Assembly: GCF_015694735.1 (NCBI RefSeq)
Contig: NZ_JADQDP010000008.1
Location: 62,001 to 126,000, forward strand
Source: Hymenobacter properus
GTDB taxonomy: Bacteria; Bacteroidota; Bacteroidia; Cytophagales; Hymenobacteraceae
Reading direction: 5' to 3'
Length of the DNA stretch: 64,000 nt
Part shown: piece after piece, positions 47,814 to 56,013 of the stretch
How positions within the stretch are numbered: the first letter of the stretch is position 1
Layout of the letters: each line of letters starts with the position of its first letter
Position numbers and translations under genes: made by a program
The notes under the pieces: model-generated
Seen by the model: the letters and a program-made list of their open reading frames with translations, nothing else
Told to the model about the DNA's origin: nothing
The model's database searches: none

Positions 47814-48686
47814 ATGCCCATGAAAGCTGCCTCCGTTCCCGTCTATTGCATCGACTCCTACCCGGACGGGCATGGGCAGGGCGAGTTCTACGCGCAGCGG
47901 CTGGAAACGCTGATTGCCAGCTTTGCCGGCATCGACAAGGCCCACACCCACGACTTCTACATGCTGCTCTACATCCGGCAGGGCTCGGGCACGCACACCA
48001 TCGACTTCGTGACTTATCCGGTGCAGCCGGGCTACCTTTTTTTCCTGGCCCCCGGCCAGATGCACAGCTGGGAGCTGAGCCCCGACAGCACGGGCTACCT
48101 GCTGTTTTTCGAGGCCGGCTTCTACCTGCACACCTACCCGAGCAGCCGCCTGCACGAGTACCCGTTTTTCCAGCCGCTGCGCTCGCACCTGGTCGACCTC
48201 TCGGCGCAGGAGCCGCCGTTTCCAGCCCTGCTCGACCAGCTCATGCGCGAGGCCGAAAGCGGATTCGACAACCGGCTGGAAGTGCTGCGGGGCTGCCTGT
48301 TCGTGCTGCTGGAGCTGGCCGCCCGCCACGCCAACCACGAAGAGGCCAGCGCGGGGGGCACGCTGCGCCAGGCCCAGCAGGTGCGCGAGTTTGAGGCCCT
48401 GCTCGAACAGCATTTCCGCACCGAGAAAACCGTGCAGTACTACGCCCAACGCCTGAGCCTGACGCCCAACCACCTCAACGCGCTGTGCCGCCAGCAGCGC
48501 GGCCACACGGCCAGCGACCTCATTCAGCGGCGGGTGCTGGTGGAGGCCCAGCGCCTGCTGGTGCACGCCGAGCAGCCGGTGAAGCAGCTGGCCGCCGAGC
48601 TGGGTTTTCAGGATGCGTCCTACTTCGGGCGGTTCTTTCGGAAGCGCACCGGTATGACGCCCGAACAATTTCGGGCAAATCGTTGA
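47814..48686 (+). CDS. AraC-family transcriptional regulator
   Basis: 290 aa. N-terminal cupin-type sensor (HTHDFYMLLYIRQGSGTHTI, LFFLAPGQMHSWEL) and C-terminal double HTH: FRTEKTVQYYAQRLSLTPNH and then ELGFQDASYFGRFFRKRTG, ending MTPEQFR. It starts at ATG 47814 (or ATG 47820). Located 125 bp upstream of the cytochrome oxidase operon on the same strand, it is the candidate regulator of the palindromic promoter at 48737. Confidence 0.9.
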   Translation: MPMKAASVPVYCIDSYPDGHGQGEFYAQRLETLIASFAGIDKAHTHDFYMLLYIRQGSGTHTIDFVTYPVQPGYLFFLAPGQMHSWELSPDSTGYLLFFEAGFYLHTYPSSRLHEYPFFQPLRSHLVDLSAQEPPFPALLDQLMREAESGFDNRLEVLRGCLFVLLELAARHANHEEASAGGTLRQAQQVREFEALLEQHFRTEKTVQYYAQRLSLTPNHLNALCRQQRGHTASDLIQRRVLVEAQRLLVHAEQPVKQLAAELGFQDASYFGRFFRKRTGMTPEQFRANR

Positions 48687-48736
48687 TTTGTCCGTAAATC
48701 GCCCTGATTGGTGTCTTTTCAGGGGTTTTTAGCAGC

Positions 48737-48756
48737 GGTACATTTGTAAATGTACC
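48737..48756. promoter_or_regulatory. palindrome over the -7 box of the oxidase operon
   Basis: GGTACATTTGTAAATGTACC, a perfect palindrome with a 2-nt centre. It contains the -7 box TACATTTG (48739-48746). ATG of subunit II is 66 nt downstream. A dimeric regulator bound here would block or tune the promoter. Confidence 0.65.
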
Positions 48757-48811
48757 AGCGCACCTGCCCGGCCGAGTGGCCGGAGCCGGGGGCGCGGCCT
48801 GGTAAAAGCTC

Positions 48812-49834
48812 ATGATAGTTCTTGGAATCATAGTAGTGGGGTTGCTGCTGGTCGTGCTCGGCCTGCTGTTTCGGCTCCAGATTTTGACGGCCATTTTTTC
48901 CGGCGACTCCACCCGCGACATCGGGCCGGCCAACCGTGCCAACGCCGTGCTCATGCTCGTGTTTCTGGTGGTGGGCGGCGGGGCGTTTGCCTGGTCGTTC
49001 CGGCGCAGCTACGCCCGCATGGACGTGCCGGTGGCCTCGGTGCACGGCCTGGCGGTGGACCGCATGTTCTGGATTACGATGAGCATCATTGGCGTGGCCT
49101 TCGTGCTCACGCAGGTCATGCTGTTCTGGTACGCTTACAAGTACCAGCACCGGGAAAGCCGCCGGGCCTACTTCTTCTCGCACAACAACAAGCTCGAAAT
49201 CGTCTGGACCCTGATTCCGGCCATTGTGATGGCCGCGCTGGTGTTTGCCGGCTGGAAGGAATGGGGCCGCATCACCGGCCCCGCGCCCAAAGACGCGGTG
49301 GTGCTGGAGGTGATGGGCAAGCAGTTCAACTGGCTGGTGCGCTACCCCGGCCGCGACCTCAAGCTGGGCGTGGTGAACTACCGGCTGATTGACGCCGTGA
49401 ACGAGTGGGGCTTCGACCTGAGCGACAAGGCCGCCCTCGACGACTTCACGGCCGGTGAAATCCACGTGCCCAAGGGCGTGCCGGTGCTGCTTAAAATCCG
49501 CTCGCGCGACGTGCTGCACGCCGTGTACCTGCCGCAGTTCCGCCTGCAGATGTACGCCGTGCCGGGCATGCCCACGCGGTTCTGGTTCACGCCCAACACT
49601 ACCACCGAGGAAATGCGGGCGAAGCTCGGTAACCCCAAGTTCAACTACGAACTGGCCTGCAACCAGGTGTGCGGCAGCGGCCACTTCGCCATGAAAATGA
49701 CCGTGGTGGTGGACGAGCCGGACGACTACGTGGCCTGGTTCGCGCAGCAACAGTCCTTTTCCTCCCTCAACCCCGAGGTGCGCGCCGGCCTGCCGCGCCC
49801 GCAGCCCCTGGCCGCCACGCCCGCCGCCCGCTAA
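48812..49834 (+). CDS. ctaC: cytochrome c oxidase subunit II
   Basis: 340 aa with three predicted membrane helices, one more than usual, as in other Bacteroidota. The CuA site is complete: DVLHAVYLP (His236) and CNQVCGSGHFAM (Cys283, Cys287, His291, Met294). No cytochrome c domain is fused, so a separate cytochrome, possibly linked to TsdA, must deliver electrons. First gene of an operon with subunit I (20-bp gap). Confidence 0.93.
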   Translation: MIVLGIIVVGLLLVVLGLLFRLQILTAIFSGDSTRDIGPANRANAVLMLVFLVVGGGAFAWSFRRSYARMDVPVASVHGLAVDRMFWITMSIIGVAFVLTQVMLFWYAYKYQHRESRRAYFFSHNNKLEIVWTLIPAIVMAALVFAGWKEWGRITGPAPKDAVVLEVMGKQFNWLVRYPGRDLKLGVVNYRLIDAVNEWGFDLSDKAALDDFTAGEIHVPKGVPVLLKIRSRDVLHAVYLPQFRLQMYAVPGMPTRFWFTPNTTTEEMRAKLGNPKFNYELACNQVCGSGHFAMKMTVVVDEPDDYVAWFAQQQSFSSLNPEVRAGLPRPQPLAATPAAR

Positions 49835-49854
49835 CCCTTCGCTCTCCCTGATTC

Positions 49855-51708
49855 ATGGAAAACACTCCCAACCTCTCGCCCGACCTGCCCACGCGCGACA
49901 GCGCGGCCGCGCCGGTGCTGGCCGCTGCCGGCGAGCACGCTCACCCCGACCAGCACTGGCTCTGGCGCTACGTGTTGAGCCAGGACCATAAAGTTATTGC
50001 CAAGCAGTTTCTGATTACGGGCATGTTCTGGGCGCTGGTGGGCGGCTCGCTGTCGAGCCTGTTCCGCCTGCAGCTGGGCTGGCCCGAAGGCTCGATGGAG
50101 TGGCTCAAGCCGCTGCTGGGCCACTGGATTGAGGCCGGCAAGCTCAACCCCGAGTTTTACCTGGCCCTGGTGACGATGCACGGCACCATCATGGTGTTTT
50201 TCGTGCTCACGGCGGGCCTGTCGGGCACGTTCTCCAACTTCCTGATTCCGCTGCAAATCGGCGCGCGCGACATGGCCTCGGGCTTCATGAACATGCTCTC
50301 GTACTGGTTTTTCTTCCTGTCGAGCGTCATCATGTTCAGCTCGCTGTTCATCGAAACCGGCCCGGCGGCTTCGGGCTGGACCATCTACCCGCCGCTCTCG
50401 GCCCTGCCGCAGGCCATTTCCGGCTCCGGGCTGGGCATGACGCTCTGGCTCGTGAGCATGGCCCTGTTCATCGTGTCGCAGCTGCTGGGCAGCGTCAACT
50501 ACATTTCCACGGTGCTCAACCTGCGCACCCGGGGCATGAGCATGACCAAGCTGCCGCTCACCATCTGGTCGTTTTTCCTGACCGCCGTACTCGGCACGCT
50601 CTCGTTTCCGGTGCTCTTTGCCGCCGTGCTGCTGCTGGTGTTCGACCGCTCGTTCGGCACCTCGTTCTTTCTCTCCGACATCTACATTGCCGGGCAGGCT
50701 TTGAGCAACCAGGGCGGCTCGCCGGTGCTGTTTCAGCACTTGTTCTGGTTCCTGGGCCACCCGGAGGTGTACATCGTGATTATGCCGGCCATGGGCATCG
50801 TGTCGGAAGTGCTGGCCACCCACGCCCGCAAGCCCATTTTCGGCTACCGGGCCATGATTGGCTCGCTGCTGGGCATCTCGCTGCTGTCGTTCGTGGTGTG
50901 GGGCCACCACATGTTCGTGACGGGCATGAATCCGTTCCTGGGCTCGGTGTTCGTGTTTCTGACGCTGATGATTGCCGTGCCCTCGGCGGTGAAAACATTC
51001 AACTGGCTGGCCACGCTCTGGCGCGGCAACATCCGCTTTACCACGGCCATGCTCTTCAGCATCGGCTTCGTGAGCCTGTTCGTGGCCGGCGGCCTCACGG
51101 GCATCGTGCTGGGCAACGCCACGCTCGACATCCAGATGCACAACACCTACTTCGTGATTGCGCACTTTCACCTGGTGATGGGCTCGGCGGCCATGTTCGG
51201 CATGTTTGCCGGCATCTACCACTGGTTTCCGAAGATGTTCGGGCGCATGCTCAATGAGCGGCTGGGCTACGTGCACTTCTGGTTCACCTTCGCCGGGGCC
51301 TACCTCACCTTCATTCCGATGCACTACATCGGCATCGCCGGCTTCCCGCGCCGCTACTACTCCTGGACGGGCTTCGACATGTTCTCGCAGTTCAGCGACC
51401 TGAACCAGTTCATCTCGGTGGCGGCCATTTTCGCCTTCCTGGCGCAGTTCATCTTCCTCTTCAACTTCTTCCACAGCATTTGGCGGGGCCGCCGGGCCAC
51501 CGAAAATCCGTGGCGCTCGAACACGCTGGAATGGACCACGCCCGTGGAACTGGGCCACGGCAACTGGCCCGGCGCGGTGCCCGCTGTGTACCGCTGGCCC
51601 TACGACTACAGCAAGCCCGGCTCCGACGCGGACTTCATCCCGCAGCACGTGCCCTTCTCGCAAACCCCGGCCTCGAACATGCCCTACGAGCAGCCGGCGG
51701 CCGAGTAA
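49855..51708 (+). CDS. ctaD: cytochrome c oxidase subunit I
   Basis: 617 aa, 12 or more membrane helices. FLGHPEVYIVIMPAMG gives the CuB ligand His302 and the cross-linked Tyr306; GHHMF gives His351 and His352; HNTYFVIAHFHLVMG gives the haem a3 and haem a ligands. The set is that of a proton-pumping haem-copper oxidase of type A. Subunits III and IV are not encoded next to it, so they must come from elsewhere or are dispensable. Confidence 0.95.
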   Translation: MENTPNLSPDLPTRDSAAAPVLAAAGEHAHPDQHWLWRYVLSQDHKVIAKQFLITGMFWALVGGSLSSLFRLQLGWPEGSMEWLKPLLGHWIEAGKLNPEFYLALVTMHGTIMVFFVLTAGLSGTFSNFLIPLQIGARDMASGFMNMLSYWFFFLSSVIMFSSLFIETGPAASGWTIYPPLSALPQAISGSGLGMTLWLVSMALFIVSQLLGSVNYISTVLNLRTRGMSMTKLPLTIWSFFLTAVLGTLSFPVLFAAVLLLVFDRSFGTSFFLSDIYIAGQALSNQGGSPVLFQHLFWFLGHPEVYIVIMPAMGIVSEVLATHARKPIFGYRAMIGSLLGISLLSFVVWGHHMFVTGMNPFLGSVFVFLTLMIAVPSAVKTFNWLATLWRGNIRFTTAMLFSIGFVSLFVAGGLTGIVLGNATLDIQMHNTYFVIAHFHLVMGSAAMFGMFAGIYHWFPKMFGRMLNERLGYVHFWFTFAGAYLTFIPMHYIGIAGFPRRYYSWTGFDMFSQFSDLNQFISVAAIFAFLAQFIFLFNFFHSIWRGRRATENPWRSNTLEWTTPVELGHGNWPGAVPAVYRWPYDYSKPGSDADFIPQHVPFSQTPASNMPYEQPAAE

Positions 51709-51761
51709 GCGCCGGGTGTTTGCCCGGCGGCTGTTTCCTCCACTTTTCCTTGTTCATCGTC

Positions 51762-52232
51762 ATGCCTACCTCCTCATCGTCGTCCCTGCTGGCCTTTGCC
51801 GCGCAGCGCTGCCCGCGCTGCCACCAGGGTCCCGCCTTTAAAACCTCGGCTTTCAACCTGGCCCACTTTCAGGAAATGAACGAAAGCTGCCCCGTGTGCC
51901 ACCAGCACTTCGAGCCGGAGCCCGGCTTCTACTGGGGGGCCATGTACATCAGTTACGCCTTTTCCGTCGCCATCGTGGTGGCGGTGGGCATTGCCACCTA
52001 CGTGCTGGGCCACGACCCCGACACCTGGGTGTACGTGGCGGCCGTGGCCGTGAGCACGGTGCTGCTGCTGCCGTTCTCGTTCCGTTACTCGCGCACGGTG
52101 ATGCTGCACTTGTTCGCCGGCATCGACTACGACCCGCGGGCCGGCGCAAAGCCAGCGGGGCCGGTGGCCCGGCGGGTGCCCTTTCCAGGACCGTTAGCAC
52201 CTCACGATAGCAACCGCCCCGTTTTGTTATGA
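51762..52232 (+). CDS. DUF983-family membrane protein
   Basis: 156 aa. Two Cys pairs at the N-terminus (CPRCHQGPAF and CPVCHQHF) like a small zinc ribbon, then two membrane helices (SYAFSVAIVVAVGIATYVL and following). DUF983 proteins are encoded beside haem-copper oxidase genes and may assist assembly. ATG 51762 follows the subunit I stop by 53 bp; the stop overlaps the next gene (ATGA). Confidence 0.85.
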   Translation: MPTSSSSSLLAFAAQRCPRCHQGPAFKTSAFNLAHFQEMNESCPVCHQHFEPEPGFYWGAMYISYAFSVAIVVAVGIATYVLGHDPDTWVYVAAVAVSTVLLLPFSFRYSRTVMLHLFAGIDYDPRAGAKPAGPVARRVPFPGPLAPHDSNRPVLL

Positions 52233-52582
52233 AAAATTCCCTTCGTTTGCTGGGGGTGCCCGCGCTGGCGCTCCTGCTGCTGCTGAGCCAGGTGCTAGCC
52301 CTGCGGCCGCTGTGGGCCGCGTATGAATCCCTGCCGGCGGGCGCGGCCGCCCCGGCGCACCCGTCGCCGGTGCTGCTGCTTTCGCTGGTGGTAGCGCTGC
52401 ACTTAGTACTGGGCGCGGTGGCCGTGTTCGTGTTCCGGCGCAGCCGCCAGCCCCGCCACTGGCACCCGCGCGTGGGCCTGCTCAGCGTCGTGCAGGTGCG
52501 GCCCTCCGGCGAGCTGAGCCGGGCGGTCAGCCCCCACATCCGGCCCTACGCGCGCCGGGAACCCAACTCCCGCGTGGGCTAA
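52229..52582 (+). CDS. small membrane protein of the oxidase operon
   Basis: 117 aa with two membrane helices (residues 10-28 and 52-72) and a basic tail. The double overlap with the DUF983 gene suggests coupled translation. Not recognised; a small assembly or SURF-like factor for the oxidase is only a guess from the context. Confidence 0.55.
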   Translation: MKNSLRLLGVPALALLLLLSQVLALRPLWAAYESLPAGAAAPAHPSPVLLLSLVVALHLVLGAVAVFVFRRSRQPRHWHPRVGLLSVVQVRPSGELSRAVSPHIRPYARREPNSRVG

Positions 52583-52642
52583 CGCGTCGGGTTTTTAAGC
52601 GGCCGACGGCCGCCCTTCCCCCTTCTTACCAAAGTCGATTTT

Positions 52643-52963
52643 ATGAAAACGATGCTTGCTTTCCGCTACCGGCCCCGGCTGGTGGTGCTCCTCGTCATGC
52701 TCCTGCTGGCCGCACCGCTGGCCAGCCCCGCCCAATGCGTGCTGTGCAGCACGCAGGTTGAAGCCGCCCGCCAGGAAAACGACGGCTACGACCCCGGCGG
52801 CCTCAACAAGGGCATTCTCTACCTCATGGCCATCCCCTACCTGCTGATGAGCGTGGTCGGCTACGGCTGGTACCAGCGGCGCAAGCGCGGCCGGCAGCAG
52901 GCCACCCTGGTGCTACTGTCAAGCGCGGAGCAAACAAAGGCCCTGGCGCTGCTCCCTCACTAA
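52643..52963 (+). CDS. small membrane protein with QCVLCS motif
   Basis: 106 aa. Signal peptide ending ASPA, then QCVLCSTQVEAARQENDG with a CxxC, and one membrane helix (GILYLMAIPYLLMSVVGYGW) with a basic cytoplasmic tail. Short proteins with this N-terminal CxxC followed by a membrane helix occur near oxidase assembly genes in Bacteroidota; a redox or metal role is inferred. Confidence 0.6.
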   Translation: MKTMLAFRYRPRLVVLLVMLLLAAPLASPAQCVLCSTQVEAARQENDGYDPGGLNKGILYLMAIPYLLMSVVGYGWYQRRKRGRQQATLVLLSSAEQTKALALLPH

Positions 52964-53029
52964 GGCTGCGGGCTGGCCAGCCCGCGTTTCCCCGCATTTT
53001 CAATTCCCCCATTTTCCCAATTCAATTCA

Positions 53030-53686
53030 ATGGAAACCTCCCCCCTCCCCCAAATCTCCATGCCGAGCATCGGTGCGCAGGCCCCGGACTTCGAAGCCCT
53101 GAGCACCACCGGCCTCATCAAGTTTTCAGACTTTGCACCCGGCAAGTGGGTCGTGTTCTTCTCGCACCCGGCCGACTTCACCCCCGTCTGTACCACCGAG
53201 CTGAGCGGGTTTGCCCAGCGGCAGGCCGAGTTCACGGCCCTCAACACCGAGCTGCTGGGCCTGAGCATCGACAGCATTCACTCCCACATCGCGTGGGTGA
53301 ACAATGTGCGCGAGAAAAGCGGCGTGTACTTCCACTTTCCCATCATCGCCGACCTCGACATGAAGGTGGCGCGCCTCTACGGCATGCTGCAGCCCGAAGC
53401 CAGCGAAACCGCCGCCGTGCGGGCCGTCTTTTTCATCGACCCGGCGCATAAAATCCGCCTCATCATGTACTACCCCATGAGCGTGGGCCGCAACCTGGAC
53501 GAGATGCTGCGGGTGCTCAAGGCCATGCAGTTCAGCGACGAGCACCAGGTGTCGCTGCCCCTGAACTGGCAGCCCGGCGACAAGGTGATTCTGCCCGCCC
53601 CCAAGACCCTGGACCAGCTCGATGCCCGCCTGGCCGATGACTCGGTGGAGAAAATGGACTTCTATCTGGCCCTCAAAAGCGTGTAG
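53030..53686 (+). CDS. 1-Cys (Prx6-type) peroxiredoxin
   Basis: 218 aa. Peroxidatic Cys54 in PADFTPVCTTEL; the resolving Cys is absent, as in Prx6. The C-terminal region LNWQPGDKVILPAP is the usual Prx6 end. It reduces peroxides, and some peroxiredoxins also handle persulfides. It stands between the oxidase operon and sqr, consistent with protection from oxidants produced by sulfide oxidation. Confidence 0.92.
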   Translation: METSPLPQISMPSIGAQAPDFEALSTTGLIKFSDFAPGKWVVFFSHPADFTPVCTTELSGFAQRQAEFTALNTELLGLSIDSIHSHIAWVNNVREKSGVYFHFPIIADLDMKVARLYGMLQPEASETAAVRAVFFIDPAHKIRLIMYYPMSVGRNLDEMLRVLKAMQFSDEHQVSLPLNWQPGDKVILPAPKTLDQLDARLADDSVEKMDFYLALKSV

Positions 53687-53692
53687 CCGGCC

Positions 53693-53728
53693 GGGAACCC
53701 GGCGGGCCAGCGGGCGGGCCGGGTTCCC
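53693..53728 (+). terminator. hairpin after the peroxiredoxin gene
   Basis: GGGAACCCGGC (53693-53703) pairs perfectly with GCCGGGTTCCC (53718-53728), loop 14 nt. No T run follows. Position just after the stop suggests a terminator or 3' stabilising hairpin. Confidence 0.5.
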
Positions 53729-53778
53729 ATAGGCGGGGGGTGTTTGCGAAAAATCATCGGCCCAGCCCCGGACTTTAC

Positions 53779-53820
53779 ATGAAAAAATGTTTAAGTGTTA
53801 ATATGTTCATGCGTATCTTG
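53779..53820 (+). promoter_or_regulatory. sqr promoter with a degenerate copy of the ArsR-type site
   Basis: ATGAA-AAAATG-TTTAA (53779-53794) matches the ATGAA-N6-TTCAT operator with two changes in the second arm. A single perfect arm TTCAT (53806-53810) lies 3 nt before the -7 box TATCTTG (53814-53820), as at tlpA. Weaker evidence than the three perfect sites. Confidence 0.4.
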
Positions 53821-53850
53821 CTTTCCCAACCTCACTAATCCCACCCGACC

Positions 53851-55077
53851 ATGACGGCAACTCCCATTTCCCGACACCATCAGCTGCTCGTGGTGGGCGG
53901 CGGCAACGCGGGCCTCTCGGTGGCCGCCCAGCTGCTGCTGGCCGACCGGGGCCTCGACGTGGCCATCCTCGAACCCTCCGCCAAGCATTACTACCAACCG
54001 GCCTGGACGCTGGTGGGCGGCGGGGCCTACGACATCAAAGACACGGTGCGGCCCGAAGGCGACTACATCCCGAAGGGCGCGCAGTGGATTCAGGACGCGG
54101 CGGCCACCTTCGAGCCCGAAGCCAACACGGTGGTGACGGCCGGCGGCCAGCGCCTGACCTACGACTACCTGGTGGTGTGCCCCGGCATTCAGCTGGACTG
54201 GCACAAAATCAAGGGCCTGCCCGAGGCGCTGGGCAAAAACGGGGTGTGTTCGAACTACGGCTTCGAGCTGGCCCCCTACACCTGGGAGTGCGTGCAGAAC
54301 TTCCGGGGCGGCACGGCCCTGTTTTCGGCCCCCAACACGCCCATCAAGTGCGGCGGGGCCCCGCAGAAAATTATGTACCTGGCCTGCGACAGCTGGCGCA
54401 AGCGCGGCGTGCTCGACAAAGCCAACGTGCGCTACACCTCGGGCGGCAGCGTCATTTTCGGGGTAAAATCCTTCGCCGAAGCCCTGCTGAAAGTGGTGCA
54501 GCGCTACCGCATCAAAACCGATTTCTTTCACAACCTGAAGGAGGTCCGGGGCGAAAGCCGGGAGGCCGTGTACGACGTGCTGAAGGACGGCCAGGTGGTG
54601 GACGAGGTGACCCTGAAATTTGATATGCTGCACGTGGTGCCGCCCATGAGCGCCCCGGACTTCATCAAGCACAGCCCGCTGGCCGCGCCCGGCAACCCGC
54701 TGGGCTGGGTTGACGTGGACAAACATTCGTTGCAACACGTGCGCTACCCCAATATTTTCAGCCTGGGCGATGCCGGCTCGATGCCTAACGCCAAGACCGG
54801 CGCGGCCATTCGCAAGCAGGCCCCGGTGGTGGTGAAGAATATCCTCTCGCTGCTGAAAAGCAAGGCACTGGCCCCGGACAACGCCTACCATGGCTACGGC
54901 TCCTGCCCGCTCATCACGGGCTACGGCAAGCTCATTCTGGCCGAGTTCGACTACGACAACAACCCCACGCCTACCTTCCCCTTCGACCAGACCCAGGAGC
55001 GGTTCTCGATGTGGCTGCTCAAGCGCTACGGCCTGCCGTGGCTGTACTGGAACAAGATTCTGCCGGGCAAGGCGTAA
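53851..55077 (+). CDS. sqr: sulfide:quinone oxidoreductase, human SQOR-like type
   Basis: 408 aa flavoprotein. FAD site VVGGGNAGLSVAAQL at the N-terminus. Active-site Cys in IKCGGAPQKIMYLAC (Cys167) and YGSCPLITGYG (Cys352) match the two redox Cys of human SQOR; LILAEFDYDNNPTPTFPFDQ completes the signature. It oxidises sulfide to a persulfide on an acceptor (glutathione, sulfite or cyanide) and reduces quinone at the membrane. The persulfide product fits the dioxygenase encoded 14 kb upstream. Confidence 0.93.
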   Translation: MTATPISRHHQLLVVGGGNAGLSVAAQLLLADRGLDVAILEPSAKHYYQPAWTLVGGGAYDIKDTVRPEGDYIPKGAQWIQDAAATFEPEANTVVTAGGQRLTYDYLVVCPGIQLDWHKIKGLPEALGKNGVCSNYGFELAPYTWECVQNFRGGTALFSAPNTPIKCGGAPQKIMYLACDSWRKRGVLDKANVRYTSGGSVIFGVKSFAEALLKVVQRYRIKTDFFHNLKEVRGESREAVYDVLKDGQVVDEVTLKFDMLHVVPPMSAPDFIKHSPLAAPGNPLGWVDVDKHSLQHVRYPNIFSLGDAGSMPNAKTGAAIRKQAPVVVKNILSLLKSKALAPDNAYHGYGSCPLITGYGKLILAEFDYDNNPTPTFPFDQTQERFSMWLLKRYGLPWLYWNKILPGKA

Positions 55078-55115
55078 GCCTTGACGGGGTGCCAATGACT
55101 GAACGCGCCCCCGCC

Positions 55116-55150
55116 GGGGCCGTATGGCTTTAGCTAAGCCATACGGCCCC
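55116..55150. terminator. strong hairpin after sqr
   Basis: GGGGCCGTATGGCTT (55116-55130) and AAGCCATACGGCCCC (55136-55150) are perfectly complementary 15-bp arms with a 5-nt loop. No T run on either side. It sits between sqr and the next gene and likely ends the sqr transcript. Confidence 0.6.
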
Positions 55151-55179
55151 ATCCAACTCAGGCTTGCCGCACCAACCCT

Positions 55180-55981
55180 ATGACAGGTTACCACTACCGC
55201 TTTTCCATCCGGGGCTACTCGCACCCGCAGCTCTACGAATTGTCCGCCCGCAATCCCAGTCCGGACCTGGCGTTTATGAACGATGAGCACGACGGCGGAG
55301 CGCCCCACTTCTACTTCACTTCCGCGCACCTGGACGAGCTCAGCCAGCCGGCCCAGGTGTGGGGCCGGGCCACTCAGTTGCTGGATATGTTCCACGGCAT
55401 TTACGGACTGGCTTCACTGTCCCCCAACTCGCCGTTTAATTCGGCGCGGCCAGTGCTCCACGAGTTGTATGATTTGTGGGAAGGCAAGTGGCTGGAGCAT
55501 GTAACTCCGGAAGTGCCCAGCAGCTTACCCTACACGGCAACTGTACTGGCTGAGCCGGTGCATCCGGTGTATGCCAGCGGCACGATGGGGCGGGCGCTGC
55601 TGCTGGCCCGCACGGAGCCCGACGTAATGACTTTGCTGACGCAGCTGGGCCAGGAGCTGGATTTGCGTACGCTCTACGCCATTGTGGACACGCTGCGCTA
55701 CTACGACGGGGATGACTTCGAAGCGCGCCAGCAAAAGGCCGGCATCTCCAAATAATAGATACAAGCTCTTCACGCGCACGGCCGACAACTTTGGGGCTTC
55801 GGGCCTGCAGGCGCGCCACGGTCCCAGCAACGCGCAACCGCCGGAAAAGCCCATGCCCCTGCCCGAAGCGCAGTACCTGGTCAAGCTCCTGAGCCGGCAA
55901 TATCTGACCGACCGCCACGGAATTCAGTTCGCTGACCCCATCGTGTACCAGGACGCCGGCGGTATACTGGAAGATTTTTAA
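55180..55981 (+). pseudogene. hypothetical protein gene split by an apparent +1 frameshift
   Basis: Frame one runs from ATG 55180 for 191 codons to TAA at 55755 (MTGYHYRFSIRGYSHPQLYE onward). A second frame, shifted by one base and open from before 55682 to 55981, continues with protein-like codon use (DNFGASGLQARHG and LPEAQYLVKLLSRQYLTDRH). The two join if one base is lost between 55682 and 55755, for example in the AAAA run near 55734-55737. It may be a sequencing error, a decayed gene, or a short true gene followed by another. Function not recognised. Confidence 0.5.
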
Positions 55982-56013
55982 CCCGTTGTCCCTCCGCCCG
56001 AGTAAGCCATTTT

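Noticed and set aside
49831-51663. 610-aa open frame antisense to cytochrome oxidase subunit I
   Set aside because: Extremely His/Glu/Arg-rich mirror of membrane-protein codons; no fold or motif.
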